From contig NZ_CP012678.1 in NCBI RefSeq assembly GCF_001298525.1, positions 496,001 to 560,000 on the forward strand: 64,000 bases of DNA. Reading direction: 5' to 3'. The DNA is from Psychrobacter urativorans (GTDB lineage: Bacteria > Pseudomonadota > Gammaproteobacteria > Pseudomonadales > Moraxellaceae). The position numbers and the translations under genes were made by a program. The stretch's first letter is position 1. Every line of letters starts with the position of its first letter. Shown piece by piece: positions 1 through 9,179 of this stretch. The notes under the pieces were generated by a model. That model did not search any database. It was not told the DNA's origin and saw nothing but the letters and a program-made list of their open reading frames with translations.

Positions 1-604
1 GACCATAAATACGACCCGTACTAGGAATAAACTGCCACAAACCTGCGGCAGCAGCACTACTCGTTCCAGTCGGATCATAAGAGCTCTCAATTACTGGTAA
101 CAATGCAAGCTCAGTTGGGATATTACGACGCTCTGCTTCCCGCACTGTATGATACAAGTAACGACTTGAACGTGCAGTTAAGCGATTTAGATAATCTTGG
201 CGACTGGTGAACCAACTTTTTTGCGCTTCAATACGTGGGTCATATTTCACTTTCCCACCATTCATCTTATAACCCGCACGCAACCTATTCCATAAGTCAC
301 CGTATTGTTGAATCGCCAGCTGATTACTCTCAACCATAGTCATATCTGTGGCTTCTAACAAATCCGCCAATTCATCTAGGCTTTCCGCATCTAGATAGAT
401 AGTGGAATAATCTTTACTAGTCGTTGGTCTAGCAGTCGCGGCAGTCTGATTAACTGGACGTTTGGTCACCACAGGCGTAGTAGTAGTCGCACCCGTATTG
501 CTCGCAGTCGGAGTACTACTACACGCACTGATGAGTAAAGTTGACACCGCCAGCGTCAGTGGTAAAGCAATAAACGAGCGAGACATTGATGACACAGTAG
601 ACAT
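1..604 (-). CDS. mltD: Membrane-bound lytic murein transglycosylase D, N-terminal part (cut by window edge)
   Basis: This is a lipoprotein that cleaves the glycan strands of peptidoglycan by a lytic transglycosylase reaction. The frame opens at ATG 604 and runs off the left edge, leaving 201 residues. A signal peptide ends in a lipobox LISAC with the lipidated Cys at about residue 28, followed by a Ser/Thr-rich linker to about residue 65. The SLT domain motif ELALLPVIESSYDP carries the catalytic Glu at about 173, followed by the family signature AAGLWQFIPSTGR. C-terminal LysM repeats, usual in MltD, would lie outside the window. A second ATG at 586 is possible and also leaves a good signal peptide. 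The family call is secure; the exact start is less so. Confidence 0.93.
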   Translation of the reverse strand, partial: MSTVSSMSRSFIALPLTLAVSTLLISACSSTPTASNTGATTTTPVVTKRPVNQTAATARPTTSKDYSTIYLDAESLDELADLLEATDMTMVESNQLAIQQYGDLWNRLRAGYKMNGGKVKYDPRIEAQKSWFTSRQDYLNRLTARSSRYLYHTVREAERRNIPTELALLPVIESSYDPTGTSSAAAAGLWQFIPSTGRIYG

Positions 605-818
605 GATAATAGAATTTTCCTAACGAATGAATTGAAAGTAGTATATGTATTTATATGGCACTATAAACCAAATTTCATGCTCATATAAAAAATAATGGAT
701 AGGGTTTATAGGATTCAGCTATCTATAAATTCACAACCTTATCAAATAGTTATGATAATAGATTTTTATGATAAATTTTTGAGCTATCACACCCATATTT
801 TATTAAGCCTATGTTTTA

Positions 819-1313
819 TTAATCAATGGTCACTTGCGATACGGCGCGTAATAACACCGCATTGCCAGTAGATACCGTTAGTGTCACTCGTGAGGTGGTA
901 ACAAATGAGATGGTTTTACCATCTTTGACCCAGCTTTCTGTAGTGCTGACATTGGCTTTAGCCTGCGTGCCAGTGGTGACAATATTATCAATGCTAATGT
1001 CATAGCGGTAATTAGAGGTTTGATTCCAGCTATTCTGTAGCAATTTTAAATACGCATTCTTATCCAAGCTGGTCGATTTGCCTTTTCTTGACATTGAAAT
1101 CAGCGCATCATCAGAGACCAGTTTAGCCACTTGATTGATATCTTTATTATTGGCAGCTGATTTCATAGCAGCTGCATAGTTTTGCACCAAACCTTCGGTC
1201 ATATCTGCCGCCTGTGCACTGACGGCAGCAGTACTGACAACCGCAGCTAAGCCGCTTATACTGACAGTTTTTATCAATAGTGCCAACAGCCCTTTTTCCC
1301 ACATACGTTTCAT
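819..1313 (-). CDS. Secreted small protein of unknown function, possibly NTF2/SnoaL-like
   Basis: A protein of about 164 residues with a signal peptide (hydrophobic stretch followed by an AxA-type site near ...SAQAADM). The mature part is an alternation of helices and beta strands (ISIDNIVTTG, AKANVSTTESWVKDG, TTSRVTLTV), a pattern like the NTF2/SnoaL cone fold; this similarity is my inference. I do not recognise a named family. The start was placed at the ATG at 1313 because an AAGGA box lies five bases upstream; the in-frame ATG at 1316 and a TTG at 1328 are alternatives. It stands alone between mltD and a DUF21/CBS protein, with no operon partner. Confidence 0.7.
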   Translation of the reverse strand: MKRMWEKGLLALLIKTVSISGLAAVVSTAAVSAQAADMTEGLVQNYAAAMKSAANNKDINQVAKLVSDDALISMSRKGKSTSLDKNAYLKLLQNSWNQTSNYRYDISIDNIVTTGTQAKANVSTTESWVKDGKTISFVTTSRVTLTVSTGNAVLLRAVSQVTID

Positions 1314-1499
1314 CATAATCCTTAGCAAAAATAGCAGTATTTTTCTTATCTTGACAGTATTATTAATATCTATAACTAACTTTTGTTAGCTAAAATTTTA
1401 TTTTTTATAGTAGCCACTTAAGCCTATCACTAAATTCTCACACCCATGTAACGTCATGTGCAATTATTGATAGCATAAGTGGCTGTATGTTTTTTTATA

Positions 1500-2780
1500 T
1501 TAAGATTTAGAATCGCTCCCTATTCCTTCACCATACTGCTCATCATCATCCAGTTTCATACCCAAACGCTCAACACGTCTGTCCATCATCTGCCGCGCCA
1601 ACGCTTGCATGTCTTCCACGCGGTCAATTTCATCGACAATTTCGAGCCCAAGCAAGGTTTCAAAGACATCCTCTAACGTGACCAATCCTTTTACTTCACC
1701 ATATTCACCAACGGTAATGGCAATATGAATGCGATTTTTTAACATCAATTCTAACAGGTCAAACAGCTTCATTTTAGAAAAAACAAAGGTAATCTCGCGC
1801 TGAAATTGAGTCAATGGCTTCTGCATGGCGTGATTGACTTTTGCCAGTAGCATGTCTGTTTTGAGAACAAAACCGGTAATATTATCAAGGTCGCCATCAT
1901 AAATAGGCAAACGCGAAAAAGTGAGTTTCGGACGATCAGCCAGTACTTCAGCGATGGTTTTATTTTCATCAAAGGCTAACATAACCGAGCGGGGCGTCAT
2001 AATATCCTCAACTTTAATGGCACCAAAAGCCAATAAGTTACGGATAATACGCGCCTCTAATGGATCGATATGTCCTGCTGCTTCGCCAATACTAGCCAGT
2101 GCTGAAAACTCACGGCGACTGAATACGTCCGCTTCCTTGCCACGAACCAGCATTTTGGTCAGACGCTCAGACAACCAAATAATAGGATATAAGAGGATAA
2201 TAATAGCCCGTACAAAATACGTGACTAATCCGCCCAATTGTCGCCAATATACGGTTCCCAACGTTTTAGGGATAATCTCTGACAGTATCAAAATAGCAAA
2301 GGTCATAACGGCAGAAAACACGCCAAACCATGCACTACCAAAGACAATGGTCGCCTGTGCACCGGCACCGATAGAACCTAAAGTATGCGCAGTAGTATTC
2401 AAGGTTAAAATAGCCGCTAGCGACTGATCAATATTATCAATCTTCAGACGGCGCAACATTTCGGCTTTTTTTGGATTACTCTCTTCAATATCAGCGATAT
2501 ATGAGGGAGTCATGGTCAATAATGCCGCCTCTGCCAGCGAACAGATAAACGAGATACCAATAGCAATCACCACAAACATGGCGAGTAATAACACGTTGGC
2601 AGCCGTTGGATCTGCTATAGCGTCAGCAGCGAACGCCGGATAAGGCAACAATCCAAGCATTAATAAAGGTAGCGCCGTTACAGAGGCACGCTGCCAGTAA
2701 TGACCTGTCGATGTCGGGGGAGGTTTAGCAGATGCCGCTTGACGACAGGCACGCGGACGACATAAACGAGGAACAGACAT
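1500..2780 (-). CDS. CNNM (DUF21) and CBS-pair membrane protein, HlyC/CorC-like
   Basis: An integral membrane protein of the CNNM/CorC group, whose members are linked to magnesium or cobalt efflux; the ion here is unknown. About 60 N-terminal residues precede the DUF21 domain of several membrane segments (SLAEAALLTMTPSYIADIEE, then LSEIIPKTLG, a family signature). Next comes a linker with the MTPRSVMLAF entry into two CBS motifs ending in YGEVKGLVTLEDVFETLLGLEIVDEID. The C-terminal CorC_HlyC domain of longer relatives is absent, as in the short YfjD-like branch. The frame stays open to a TTG at 2813, and neither that codon nor ATG 2780 has a convincing ribosome site, so the N terminus is uncertain. 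A plausible signal-like segment (LPLLMLGLLPYPAFA) lies inside. Confidence 0.85.
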   Translation of the reverse strand: MSVPRLCRPRACRQAASAKPPPTSTGHYWQRASVTALPLLMLGLLPYPAFAADAIADPTAANVLLLAMFVVIAIGISFICSLAEAALLTMTPSYIADIEESNPKKAEMLRRLKIDNIDQSLAAILTLNTTAHTLGSIGAGAQATIVFGSAWFGVFSAVMTFAILILSEIIPKTLGTVYWRQLGGLVTYFVRAIIILLYPIIWLSERLTKMLVRGKEADVFSRREFSALASIGEAAGHIDPLEARIIRNLLAFGAIKVEDIMTPRSVMLAFDENKTIAEVLADRPKLTFSRLPIYDGDLDNITGFVLKTDMLLAKVNHAMQKPLTQFQREITFVFSKMKLFDLLELMLKNRIHIAITVGEYGEVKGLVTLEDVFETLLGLEIVDEIDRVEDMQALARQMMDRRVERLGMKLDDDEQYGEGIGSDSKS

Positions 2781-3147
2781 AAAAGTGGTGGACAAGGTAG
2801 GTAACCTAAACAAAGAAAAGAATAAAAGGAGGCAAACATTGACTCCTTATGGCTATAATTATAGCCATTTGATAGTAGCATTGATAAGGACATTTAACAA
2901 TAAGTCACGATAATCGGTAACGTTGTTATTGCATGACAATACTCTGTTAAGCCTTAAGCAACTTCTGTAGTCATGTGCTGTCGTTAAGTACCGTAGTTAA
3001 GTACTATAGTTAACGACAGCCATGCCATAATAAGAATCATTAAAGTGTAAAAATAACCATGAGCTAGGATTAACAGTTACCAAGTCTGGGAATTTTTGTT
3101 ACTATGCGTCTAATTTTATTTTTGTTCACCTGTTATCGAGAGAAATT
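2781..3147. other. Intergenic region between the CBS protein and yajC
   Basis: This 367-base divergent region must hold the promoters for yajC-secDF and, if it starts here, the CBS protein. It contains an 11-base perfect inverted repeat around short tandem repeats (2977-3020, listed separately). I see no gene in it. Confidence 0.6.
2977..3020. repeat. Perfect inverted repeat enclosing 13-base tandem repeats
   Basis: The arms GCTGTCGTTAA (2977-2987) and TTAACGACAGC (3010-3020) are perfect reverse complements. Inside and overlapping them, GTTAAGTACCGTA (2983-2995) is followed by GTTAAGTACTATA (2996-3008) and a third partial unit starting at 3009. There is no T-run on either side, so it is not a classical terminator. 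It lies about 130 bases before yajC. Confidence 0.75.
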
Positions 3148-3492
3148 ATGAGCTTTTTTATTCAGTCAGCCCATGCCGCTGAGACGGCAGCAGGCGGTGC
3201 TTCTATTTTTGGTCAGATTTTACTGCCAGTAGCCTTTTTTGCTATTTTTTACTTTTTGGTGATTCGTCCACAGTCTAAGCGTACTAAAGAACACCGTTCT
3301 ATGGTTAATGCCTTGACAGTGGGCAGCGAAGTGATTTTTGCAGGTGGTTTGATGGGTCGTATTAAAAAACTTGAAGGCGACTATGCGGTCGTTAGCTTAA
3401 ATAATAATACCGATATCAAGGTACAGCGCGCTTCAGTTATCTCAGTATTACCTGCAGGTACTATTGACGGCATATCGTTATCAAAAGTGTAA
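3148..3492 (+). CDS. yajC: Preprotein translocase accessory subunit YajC
   Basis: YajC is a small inner-membrane partner of SecD-SecF in the accessory Sec translocon. The 114-residue product has a short N-terminal segment, one membrane helix (ILLPVAFFAIFYFLVIRPQ, about residues 25-43), then the family-typical RPQxKRxKEHxxMVxAL and a small soluble beta domain (GSEVIFAGGLMGRIKKL). Length matches the family (about 110). A GAGAG box precedes the ATG. It is followed by secD after 129 bases and then secF, the usual gammaproteobacterial order; tgt, often upstream, is not present here. Confidence 0.97.
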   Translation: MSFFIQSAHAAETAAGGASIFGQILLPVAFFAIFYFLVIRPQSKRTKEHRSMVNALTVGSEVIFAGGLMGRIKKLEGDYAVVSLNNNTDIKVQRASVISVLPAGTIDGISLSKV

Positions 3493-3621
3493 AATCTGTT
3501 CAACGTCACGGATGCGCGCATTGATAGATGGTAGCTGTAATGAAAATCGACGGTAAAATGCCGTTTGTCTGCTGAATCTTAGCCTGCGTTGCCAGTATCT
3601 TATCAACCTAAAGAAGTGATT

Positions 3622-5499
3622 ATGCAATATCCTGCTTGGAAATACTTCGTCATTATCATCGTGCTTATCATAGCTGGTCTGTACGCTGCACCCAATCTAT
3701 ATCCTGATGAACCAGCGGTACAGATTACTAGTGCGGCTGCAGGCACGCAGCTGTCTGAGGGCATATTAACCGAGTCGCAAACTCTGCTTAAAGAAGCTGG
3801 CTTAAGCTATCACGATGGTACATTTGAGGGCAACAGCGCCCTTGTCCGTCTTGATAATCCTGAAGCACAGCTTAAAGCCCAAGAAGTGTTACGCCAAAAT
3901 TTAGGTGATGACTACGTGGTGGCATTGAACCTTGCGCAGACAACGCCGCAATGGTTGCGCGATATCGGTGCTAAGCCGATGAAGCTAGGGCTTGATTTAC
4001 GTGGTGGGGTACGCTTTGTACTTGAAGTAGATATGAATAAGGCGCTTGAGCAGCGGCTTACCAGTGCCAGTCGTGACGTACGTCGTGACTTGCGTGCTGA
4101 GCGTATCGCTATTAAAGGTATCAAGACAGAAGCGCAAGGTATTGTGCTGCATTTTGCCAGTACTGATATTCGTAATCGCGCGCAAAATATTTTACAAAAC
4201 TCGATGGGCACCACCTTTAACTTGCAATCATCAATTGATGAGCAAGGGGCGGCGCTGATTATGGCGTATAACGATAAGACGTTAGAAGAAATCAACAGTT
4301 ATGCGGTCAGCCAAAATTTAACCACTCTACGTAACCGTATCAGTGAACTTGGCGTTTCCGAAGCGTTGGTACAGTCACAAGGTGCCAATCGCATTGTTGT
4401 TGAGCTACCAGGTGTACAAGATACGGCTGAAGCCAAGCGCGTGCTAGGTCGTACGGCTAATCTTGAATTTCGTATGGTAGCAAAAGACAGCGAAAACTAT
4501 ATGGGCGGCATTCCACCTGCTGGTACCGAAGCCTTCCCATTTAAGACGCTTGATGGTCAACCCGTATTACTAGAGCGTCAAGCCATTGTGACCGGTGATA
4601 AAGTCACCAATGCTCAAACTAGCCTTGATGAAAACGGACGTCCTGAAGTTAGTATTACCCTTGACAGTGCCGGCGGTAAGCTCATGCAGAATGCCACGCG
4701 CACTGCTGTTGGCGAGCAAATGGCAGTATTGTTTATTGAAAATAAACAAAAAATCACTTATGAAGTAGACCCAGCAACAGGTAAAAATATTGAAGTTCGT
4801 ACGCCTTATGCTGAAACCAAAGTGATTAACCGCGCCAATATTCAAGCGGTGCTTGGCTCATCATTCCGTATTACCGGTCTTGATAGCAATGCTGAAGCGG
4901 CTGAGCTGGCGTTATTATTACGATCAGGGGCGCTAGCTGCACCGATGTATTTTGTTGAAGAGCGCACCATTGGTCCATCACTTGGTCAAGAAAACATTGA
5001 TAAAGGCTTGTTTTCTACCCAAGTAGGCTACTTATTAGTCTTTGCCTTTATGATTATCTTCTATCGCCTATTTGGTTTGATGGCAAATATTGCCCTTGCC
5101 ATTAACGTGGTGATTATTATGGCAATCATGTCTATTTTAGGCTCTTCACTGACGCTGCCTGGTATCGCTGGTATCGTATTGACCATTGGTATGGCGGTCG
5201 ATGCTAACGTGTTGATATTTGAGCGGATACGCGAGGAACTAGCAAACGGAGTACGACCCAAATCCGCTATTGGTGCAGGCTTTGATCGCGCCTTTAGCAG
5301 TGTATTTGATGCCAATATCACCACTTTACTGGTTGCATTTATTTTGTTTGCTATCGGCACCGGTCCAATCAAAGGCTTTGCGATTACCTTAGCGATTGGT
5401 ATTATCAGCTCACTATTTACCGCCTTGTTGGTCACGCGAGCTTTAATACAAATTGCTTATGGTAAGCGTAAATCTATTAAACGTTTGAGCATCGGCTAG
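3622..5499 (+). CDS. secD: Protein translocase subunit SecD
   Basis: SecD works with SecF in the inner membrane, using the proton gradient to pull exported proteins through SecYEG into the periplasm. The 625-residue product has an N-terminal membrane anchor, the D1 motif KLGLDLRGGVRFVLEVDM, a long periplasmic P1 region, and a C-terminal RND-type block of membrane helices (ALAINVVIIMAIMSILGSSLTLPG, then GMAVDANVLIFERIREE). The ATG at 3622 was chosen over the upstream open frame at 3589 because an AAGAAGTGA box precedes it and the homologous N terminus MQYPAWKY begins there. It sits 9 bases from secF, so the two are almost certainly cotranscribed. Confidence 0.97.
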   Translation: MQYPAWKYFVIIIVLIIAGLYAAPNLYPDEPAVQITSAAAGTQLSEGILTESQTLLKEAGLSYHDGTFEGNSALVRLDNPEAQLKAQEVLRQNLGDDYVVALNLAQTTPQWLRDIGAKPMKLGLDLRGGVRFVLEVDMNKALEQRLTSASRDVRRDLRAERIAIKGIKTEAQGIVLHFASTDIRNRAQNILQNSMGTTFNLQSSIDEQGAALIMAYNDKTLEEINSYAVSQNLTTLRNRISELGVSEALVQSQGANRIVVELPGVQDTAEAKRVLGRTANLEFRMVAKDSENYMGGIPPAGTEAFPFKTLDGQPVLLERQAIVTGDKVTNAQTSLDENGRPEVSITLDSAGGKLMQNATRTAVGEQMAVLFIENKQKITYEVDPATGKNIEVRTPYAETKVINRANIQAVLGSSFRITGLDSNAEAAELALLLRSGALAAPMYFVEERTIGPSLGQENIDKGLFSTQVGYLLVFAFMIIFYRLFGLMANIALAINVVIIMAIMSILGSSLTLPGIAGIVLTIGMAVDANVLIFERIREELANGVRPKSAIGAGFDRAFSSVFDANITTLLVAFILFAIGTGPIKGFAITLAIGIISSLFTALLVTRALIQIAYGKRKSIKRLSIG

Positions 5500-5508
5500 G
5501 AGAAAAAC

Positions 5509-6786
5509 ATGGCGATTGAACAGAATATTCCCCCAGAAAATCAGAATACGCCGACGCCTAGCAGCTCAGGTGGCGGCTCAGACGGCAATCCGAATAATCC
5601 AAACGATAAGTCACGTCGTCGCCGTAATAAGCCGCGCCGTGATGGTAAGGGTAGCAATAATAAAGGCAATAGCCCAGCAACACTAAGCACGGGGAAATCA
5701 GAAAAACGCCGTACTGGTAAAGACAATCAAGCATTAGTAACGCAAGATATGAATGCTGATATCAATTACCACGATACGATGGATAATGCAGCGGACGCCG
5801 CAGCAGCACATGCTGAAGGCGGTATTAAATCTATTGGCACTCAGCGCATTATCCCGTTTATGAAGATAGAAAAGCCGATGGCGCTGTTATCTATTTTCTT
5901 AGTAATCGGTAGTATTATTGCGATTGCCGTCAATGGTCTTAACTTTGGTCTTGATTTTACTGGCGGCGTGTCAGCAGATGTCCGTTATGCGCAGCCTGCT
6001 GAACAAGTCGAAGTGGTAAAAGCCCTTGCTGATAAAGGTTTTAATGACGCGGTTGTACAGTATTTAGGTACACGTCAAGAGTTACTGATTCGTCTACCAC
6101 CGCAATCGGACAGTGTCGATGGTTTAAATGCCTCGCTTGGACAAGCGCTAGATTTGCCTAATAATAAAGCTGAAATTAGCAATGTTAATATTATTGGTAG
6201 CCAAGTAGGTAACGAGGTGTATTTAAACTCCGTAATGGCGTTAGGTTTAGCTTTGCTATCGATGCTCGGTTATGTGGCGCTACGCTTCCAGTTTAAACTG
6301 GCACTTGGCGCAGTGGTCTCTTTGTTCCATGATGCTATTGTCACCATTGGTGTATTTGCATTATTCGGCTTCCCGTTTGACTTAACCGTTTTAGCCGCGA
6401 TTTTGGCACTGATTGGTTACTCATTGAACGATACGATTGTGGTATATGACCGTATTCGTGAGAACTTCCGCCGAGTACGGGGCATTAGTCCGACGCAAAT
6501 TATTGATTTGTCATTGACGGAAACGTTACGTCGTACGATTATGACCATCTCTACCGTTTTACTTGTGGTGTTAGCCATGATGTTGCTTGGCGGTGATGGC
6601 TTGTATTGGTTCTCAGTAGCGCTATTTATCGGTTTGCTTGCGGGTACGTATTCTTCAACTTATATTGCCAGCTCAATTCCATTGGCAATGGGGCTATCTC
6701 GCGATGACTTCGTGGTAAAAGTAAAACCCGAGTTTGAAGAAGAAATCGTCACCTTTAATGATCCGAAAATGTTTGAACAAGACTAA
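5509..6786 (+). CDS. secF: Protein translocase subunit SecF with a long hydrophilic N-terminal extension
   Basis: SecF is the second RND-like subunit of the SecDF complex. The conserved part starts at about residue 118 (MKIEKPMALLSIFLVIGS), continues with the signature GLNFGLDFTGGV, a periplasmic domain and five more membrane helices including GYSLNDTIVVYDRIREN. The total of 425 residues is about 100 more than a typical SecF (about 310-325). The excess is a charged, low-complexity N-terminal tail rich in Pro, Asn, Gly, Ser, Arg and Lys (for example KSRRRRNKPRRD near residues 34-45), predicted cytoplasmic and disordered. The AGGAG box directly before the ATG supports this start rather than an internal one. 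A strong terminator follows at 6841. Confidence 0.96.
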   Translation: MAIEQNIPPENQNTPTPSSSGGGSDGNPNNPNDKSRRRRNKPRRDGKGSNNKGNSPATLSTGKSEKRRTGKDNQALVTQDMNADINYHDTMDNAADAAAAHAEGGIKSIGTQRIIPFMKIEKPMALLSIFLVIGSIIAIAVNGLNFGLDFTGGVSADVRYAQPAEQVEVVKALADKGFNDAVVQYLGTRQELLIRLPPQSDSVDGLNASLGQALDLPNNKAEISNVNIIGSQVGNEVYLNSVMALGLALLSMLGYVALRFQFKLALGAVVSLFHDAIVTIGVFALFGFPFDLTVLAAILALIGYSLNDTIVVYDRIRENFRRVRGISPTQIIDLSLTETLRRTIMTISTVLLVVLAMMLLGGDGLYWFSVALFIGLLAGTYSSTYIASSIPLAMGLSRDDFVVKVKPEFEEEIVTFNDPKMFEQD

Positions 6787-6840
6787 TTATTAAGTGTTGT
6801 TTTAAACTATCATTTAAATAAAAATGATAGGAATACTCGA

Positions 6841-6870
6841 TAAAAGCACCTAACCTAATAGGTGCTTTTA
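6841..6870 (+). terminator. Rho-independent terminator of the yajC-secD-secF operon
   Basis: A perfect 12-base stem TAAAAGCACCTA / TAGGTGCTTTTA closes a six-base loop and has U-rich sequence at its 3' arm and after it. It lies 54 bases after the secF stop. Confidence 0.85.
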
Positions 6871-6993
6871 TCTTTATTTGCATTGTACTTTACAATTTGT
6901 ATTGGATTTTACAGCCTTTATTTAATTCTTTTACGCTTACCTCGTACAACTAGTAGGACGTAATTTCTACGTGTTTTTGTATAAGTGATTCTT

Positions 6994-8394
6994 ATGTCCT
7001 CGACTACTCCGCAAACGACCATGCCGCCTATCGATACCCGCTATACACGTATTATGGCAATTGCCGTGCCAGTCATCCTCGCCAATTTGGCAATGCCGCT
7101 ACAAAGCTTAATTGATACCGCGATTGTAGGGAATATGAACGATGCGGCTAAGCTTGCAGGTATGGGGATTGCGATACAGCTACTGTCTTTATTGTTAGTC
7201 AGCTTCAATTTTTTGCAATATGCGTCCTCTGGCTTATCCGCACAAGCGTTAGGGCAACTTGCTGATAATAAAACATCAGACACGCAGGATTTATCTTCTT
7301 CCCTACTATCAATTTTACAGCGCGCCTTATTATTGGCGTTTATCATCGGATTGGTACTACTTCTTGCCAAACCGTGGCTCATTAATTTTGGTCTACAGGC
7401 ATTATCTGCTAATCCTGAAAGTGGTCTAGCGGCAAAAACATACTTAGATATGCGTTTTTGGGGCGTGATTGCAGAACTGATGAACTTTGCGTTTATTGGC
7501 TGGTTTGCAGGTCAAGGTAAAACCCGATATATGCTTTATCAGCAAGGTTTTATTGCAGTACTTAATATTATTTTGACGCTATTTTTTGTTTATAGTATGC
7601 AAATGGGGATTGCAGGCGTCGCATTGGGAACGACTATTGCCTTTTGGTCAGGCGTGGTTTTGGCTTTATGGCTCAGCCGTCGGCATTTAAAGTTATCTTG
7701 GACAGCACTATTTAGCAATGATGCCAAGCACTTTACCAAGCTTAAAATGCTTAGGCTATTTTCCCTAAATAAAGATATCTTTATTCGTACGCTTATCCTA
7801 ACCTTGAGCTTTGCATGGGTGACGCGATTGTCTGCGCAAAGTGGCGATTTAGTACTGGCGGCCAATGCTATTTTATTGCAAGTATTAAGCATTTCAGCCT
7901 TTGCACTCGATGGTGTAGCGGTATCAGCGGAGACGTTAAGTGGGCAAGCTGCTGGAAGACGCGATTGGCATCGCTTTGGCATTATCGTGAAGCGTACAGG
8001 CGTGGTCAGTTACTTTCTAGCCTTACTACTTAGCGTCATGTGGTGGCTTGCGATGCCGCATTATTTACTGATGATGACCAACATTCAGCCTGTTTTTGAG
8101 CTTGCCTCTGCTTATCAAGGCTATGCGATACTTCTACCTTTAATTGGTGTAGGCGCCTATTGGCTCGATGGGATATTTTTTGGTTTGACCGCAGGACGTG
8201 TGATTCGTAATGCCGCGGTAACATGGGCAATTATCTTTTTCCCACTCAGCTGGATGCTCTATCAACAATGGGGTATGAGCGGTATTTGGCTCAGTGTTTG
8301 GAGTATCTTATTGTTACGTATGCTGGTGCTGAGTGGATTTTTATATTATGCCCGCAGAAATGGTGGCTATGAAATACTATATCCAAGCTCATAA
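6994..8394 (+). CDS. MATE-family multidrug/Na+ antiporter, DinF-like
   Basis: An integral membrane exporter of the MATE family, which expels cationic drugs or metabolites in exchange for Na+ or H+. About 466 residues with twelve hydrophobic segments. The N-terminal half contains IMAIAVPVILANLAMPLQSLIDTAIVGNM and the second half LDGVAVSAETLSGQAAGRRD, both characteristic of the DinF branch. Substrate unknown. ATG 6994 was chosen; an in-frame GTG at 6985 would add three residues. It stands between secF and azlC, 62 bases from the latter and on the same strand; whether they are cotranscribed is unclear. Confidence 0.9.
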   Translation: MSSTTPQTTMPPIDTRYTRIMAIAVPVILANLAMPLQSLIDTAIVGNMNDAAKLAGMGIAIQLLSLLLVSFNFLQYASSGLSAQALGQLADNKTSDTQDLSSSLLSILQRALLLAFIIGLVLLLAKPWLINFGLQALSANPESGLAAKTYLDMRFWGVIAELMNFAFIGWFAGQGKTRYMLYQQGFIAVLNIILTLFFVYSMQMGIAGVALGTTIAFWSGVVLALWLSRRHLKLSWTALFSNDAKHFTKLKMLRLFSLNKDIFIRTLILTLSFAWVTRLSAQSGDLVLAANAILLQVLSISAFALDGVAVSAETLSGQAAGRRDWHRFGIIVKRTGVVSYFLALLLSVMWWLAMPHYLLMMTNIQPVFELASAYQGYAILLPLIGVGAYWLDGIFFGLTAGRVIRNAAVTWAIIFFPLSWMLYQQWGMSGIWLSVWSILLLRMLVLSGFLYYARRNGGYEILYPSS

Positions 8395-8456
8395 CCTAAG
8401 AATTATTGATATCATTACCCCTTTATTTATACCTTTATAAAAATTTAGGATAACAC

Positions 8457-9179
8457 GTGACTTCTTATTCTGAGCAGCAAACCCAATCAACCTATCAGTG
8501 GGCTGAAGGTTTTAAAAAAAGTATTCCAGTCGCCATGGGTTATTTACCGGCAGGTATTGCTTTTGGTGTGCTGGCACAAGTGGCAGGGATACCGATATGG
8601 GCGACGATTATGCTCAGTGTGGTGTTATATGCTGGGGCGGCGCAATATGCCTGCTTACCCATGCTCAGTGCAGGCTTGCCCATTGGTAGTATCGCGACTA
8701 ATATTGCCGCTATTAATTTGCGCCATGTATTCTACGGTGTACCGTTATTGCACTACTTACCTACTCATAAATTGGCTAAAACGTACTGTTTGTTTGCGCT
8801 CACTGATGAGACTTTTTCAGTGATGACCAGCTTGCCAACCGAGTCAAGGCAAGCGCTCATACTACCCATCAGTTTATTTAACCAAAGTTGGTGGGTACTG
8901 GCAACGGCGATTGGGGTCATGATAGGCAGTGCCCTTGATGATTTAGTGCCACACTTGGATTTTGCGCTGGTATGTTTATTTGCCATCTTAGCTTATGAGC
9001 AATTCCAAAATATCAAACGCTACTTCCCGATTGGGATTGCCGTCATTGCTCTAGTGATTGCCTCGTTATTTACCAGTCAATGGCTGTTACTGGTGGCGAT
9101 TGCTATCTGTATGTTATTAATTTTAGTGCGGGCATTTTGGGCACAGCGGACGCTAATGGGAGGCTCTGATGACCAGTAG
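8457..9179 (+). CDS. azlC: AzlC-family branched-chain amino acid exporter, large subunit
   Basis: AzlC/YgaZ proteins form, with a small AzlD/YgaH partner, an inner-membrane exporter for branched-chain amino acids and related compounds. The 240-residue product has the family N-terminal motif VAMGYLPAGIAFGVLA, the segment YAGAAQYACLPML (usually AGAAQF) and NLRHVFYGVPL, and about seven membrane helices. The start is a GTG at 8457 with a TTAGGA box upstream. Its 3' end overlaps the azlD start by 11 bases, so the two are translationally coupled. The family call is firm; the actual substrate is not shown by sequence. Confidence 0.93.
   Translation: MTSYSEQQTQSTYQWAEGFKKSIPVAMGYLPAGIAFGVLAQVAGIPIWATIMLSVVLYAGAAQYACLPMLSAGLPIGSIATNIAAINLRHVFYGVPLLHYLPTHKLAKTYCLFALTDETFSVMTSLPTESRQALILPISLFNQSWWVLATAIGVMIGSALDDLVPHLDFALVCLFAILAYEQFQNIKRYFPIGIAVIALVIASLFTSQWLLLVAIAICMLLILVRAFWAQRTLMGGSDDQ

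Noticed and set aside
1921-2427. 168-residue open frame antisense to the DUF21/CBS gene
   Set aside because: It lies wholly within a conserved gene on the other strand, has no ribosome site and its composition is that of an antisense frame.
2678-2893. 71-residue minus-strand frame at the 5' end of the DUF21/CBS gene
   Set aside because: It overlaps the N-terminal part of the real gene in another frame and shows no family similarity, although the uncertain start of that gene makes a frameshift worth ruling out.
7041-7382. 113-residue minus-strand frame inside the MATE gene
   Set aside because: Antisense shadow; biased to Ala/Cys/Ser without signal or fold.
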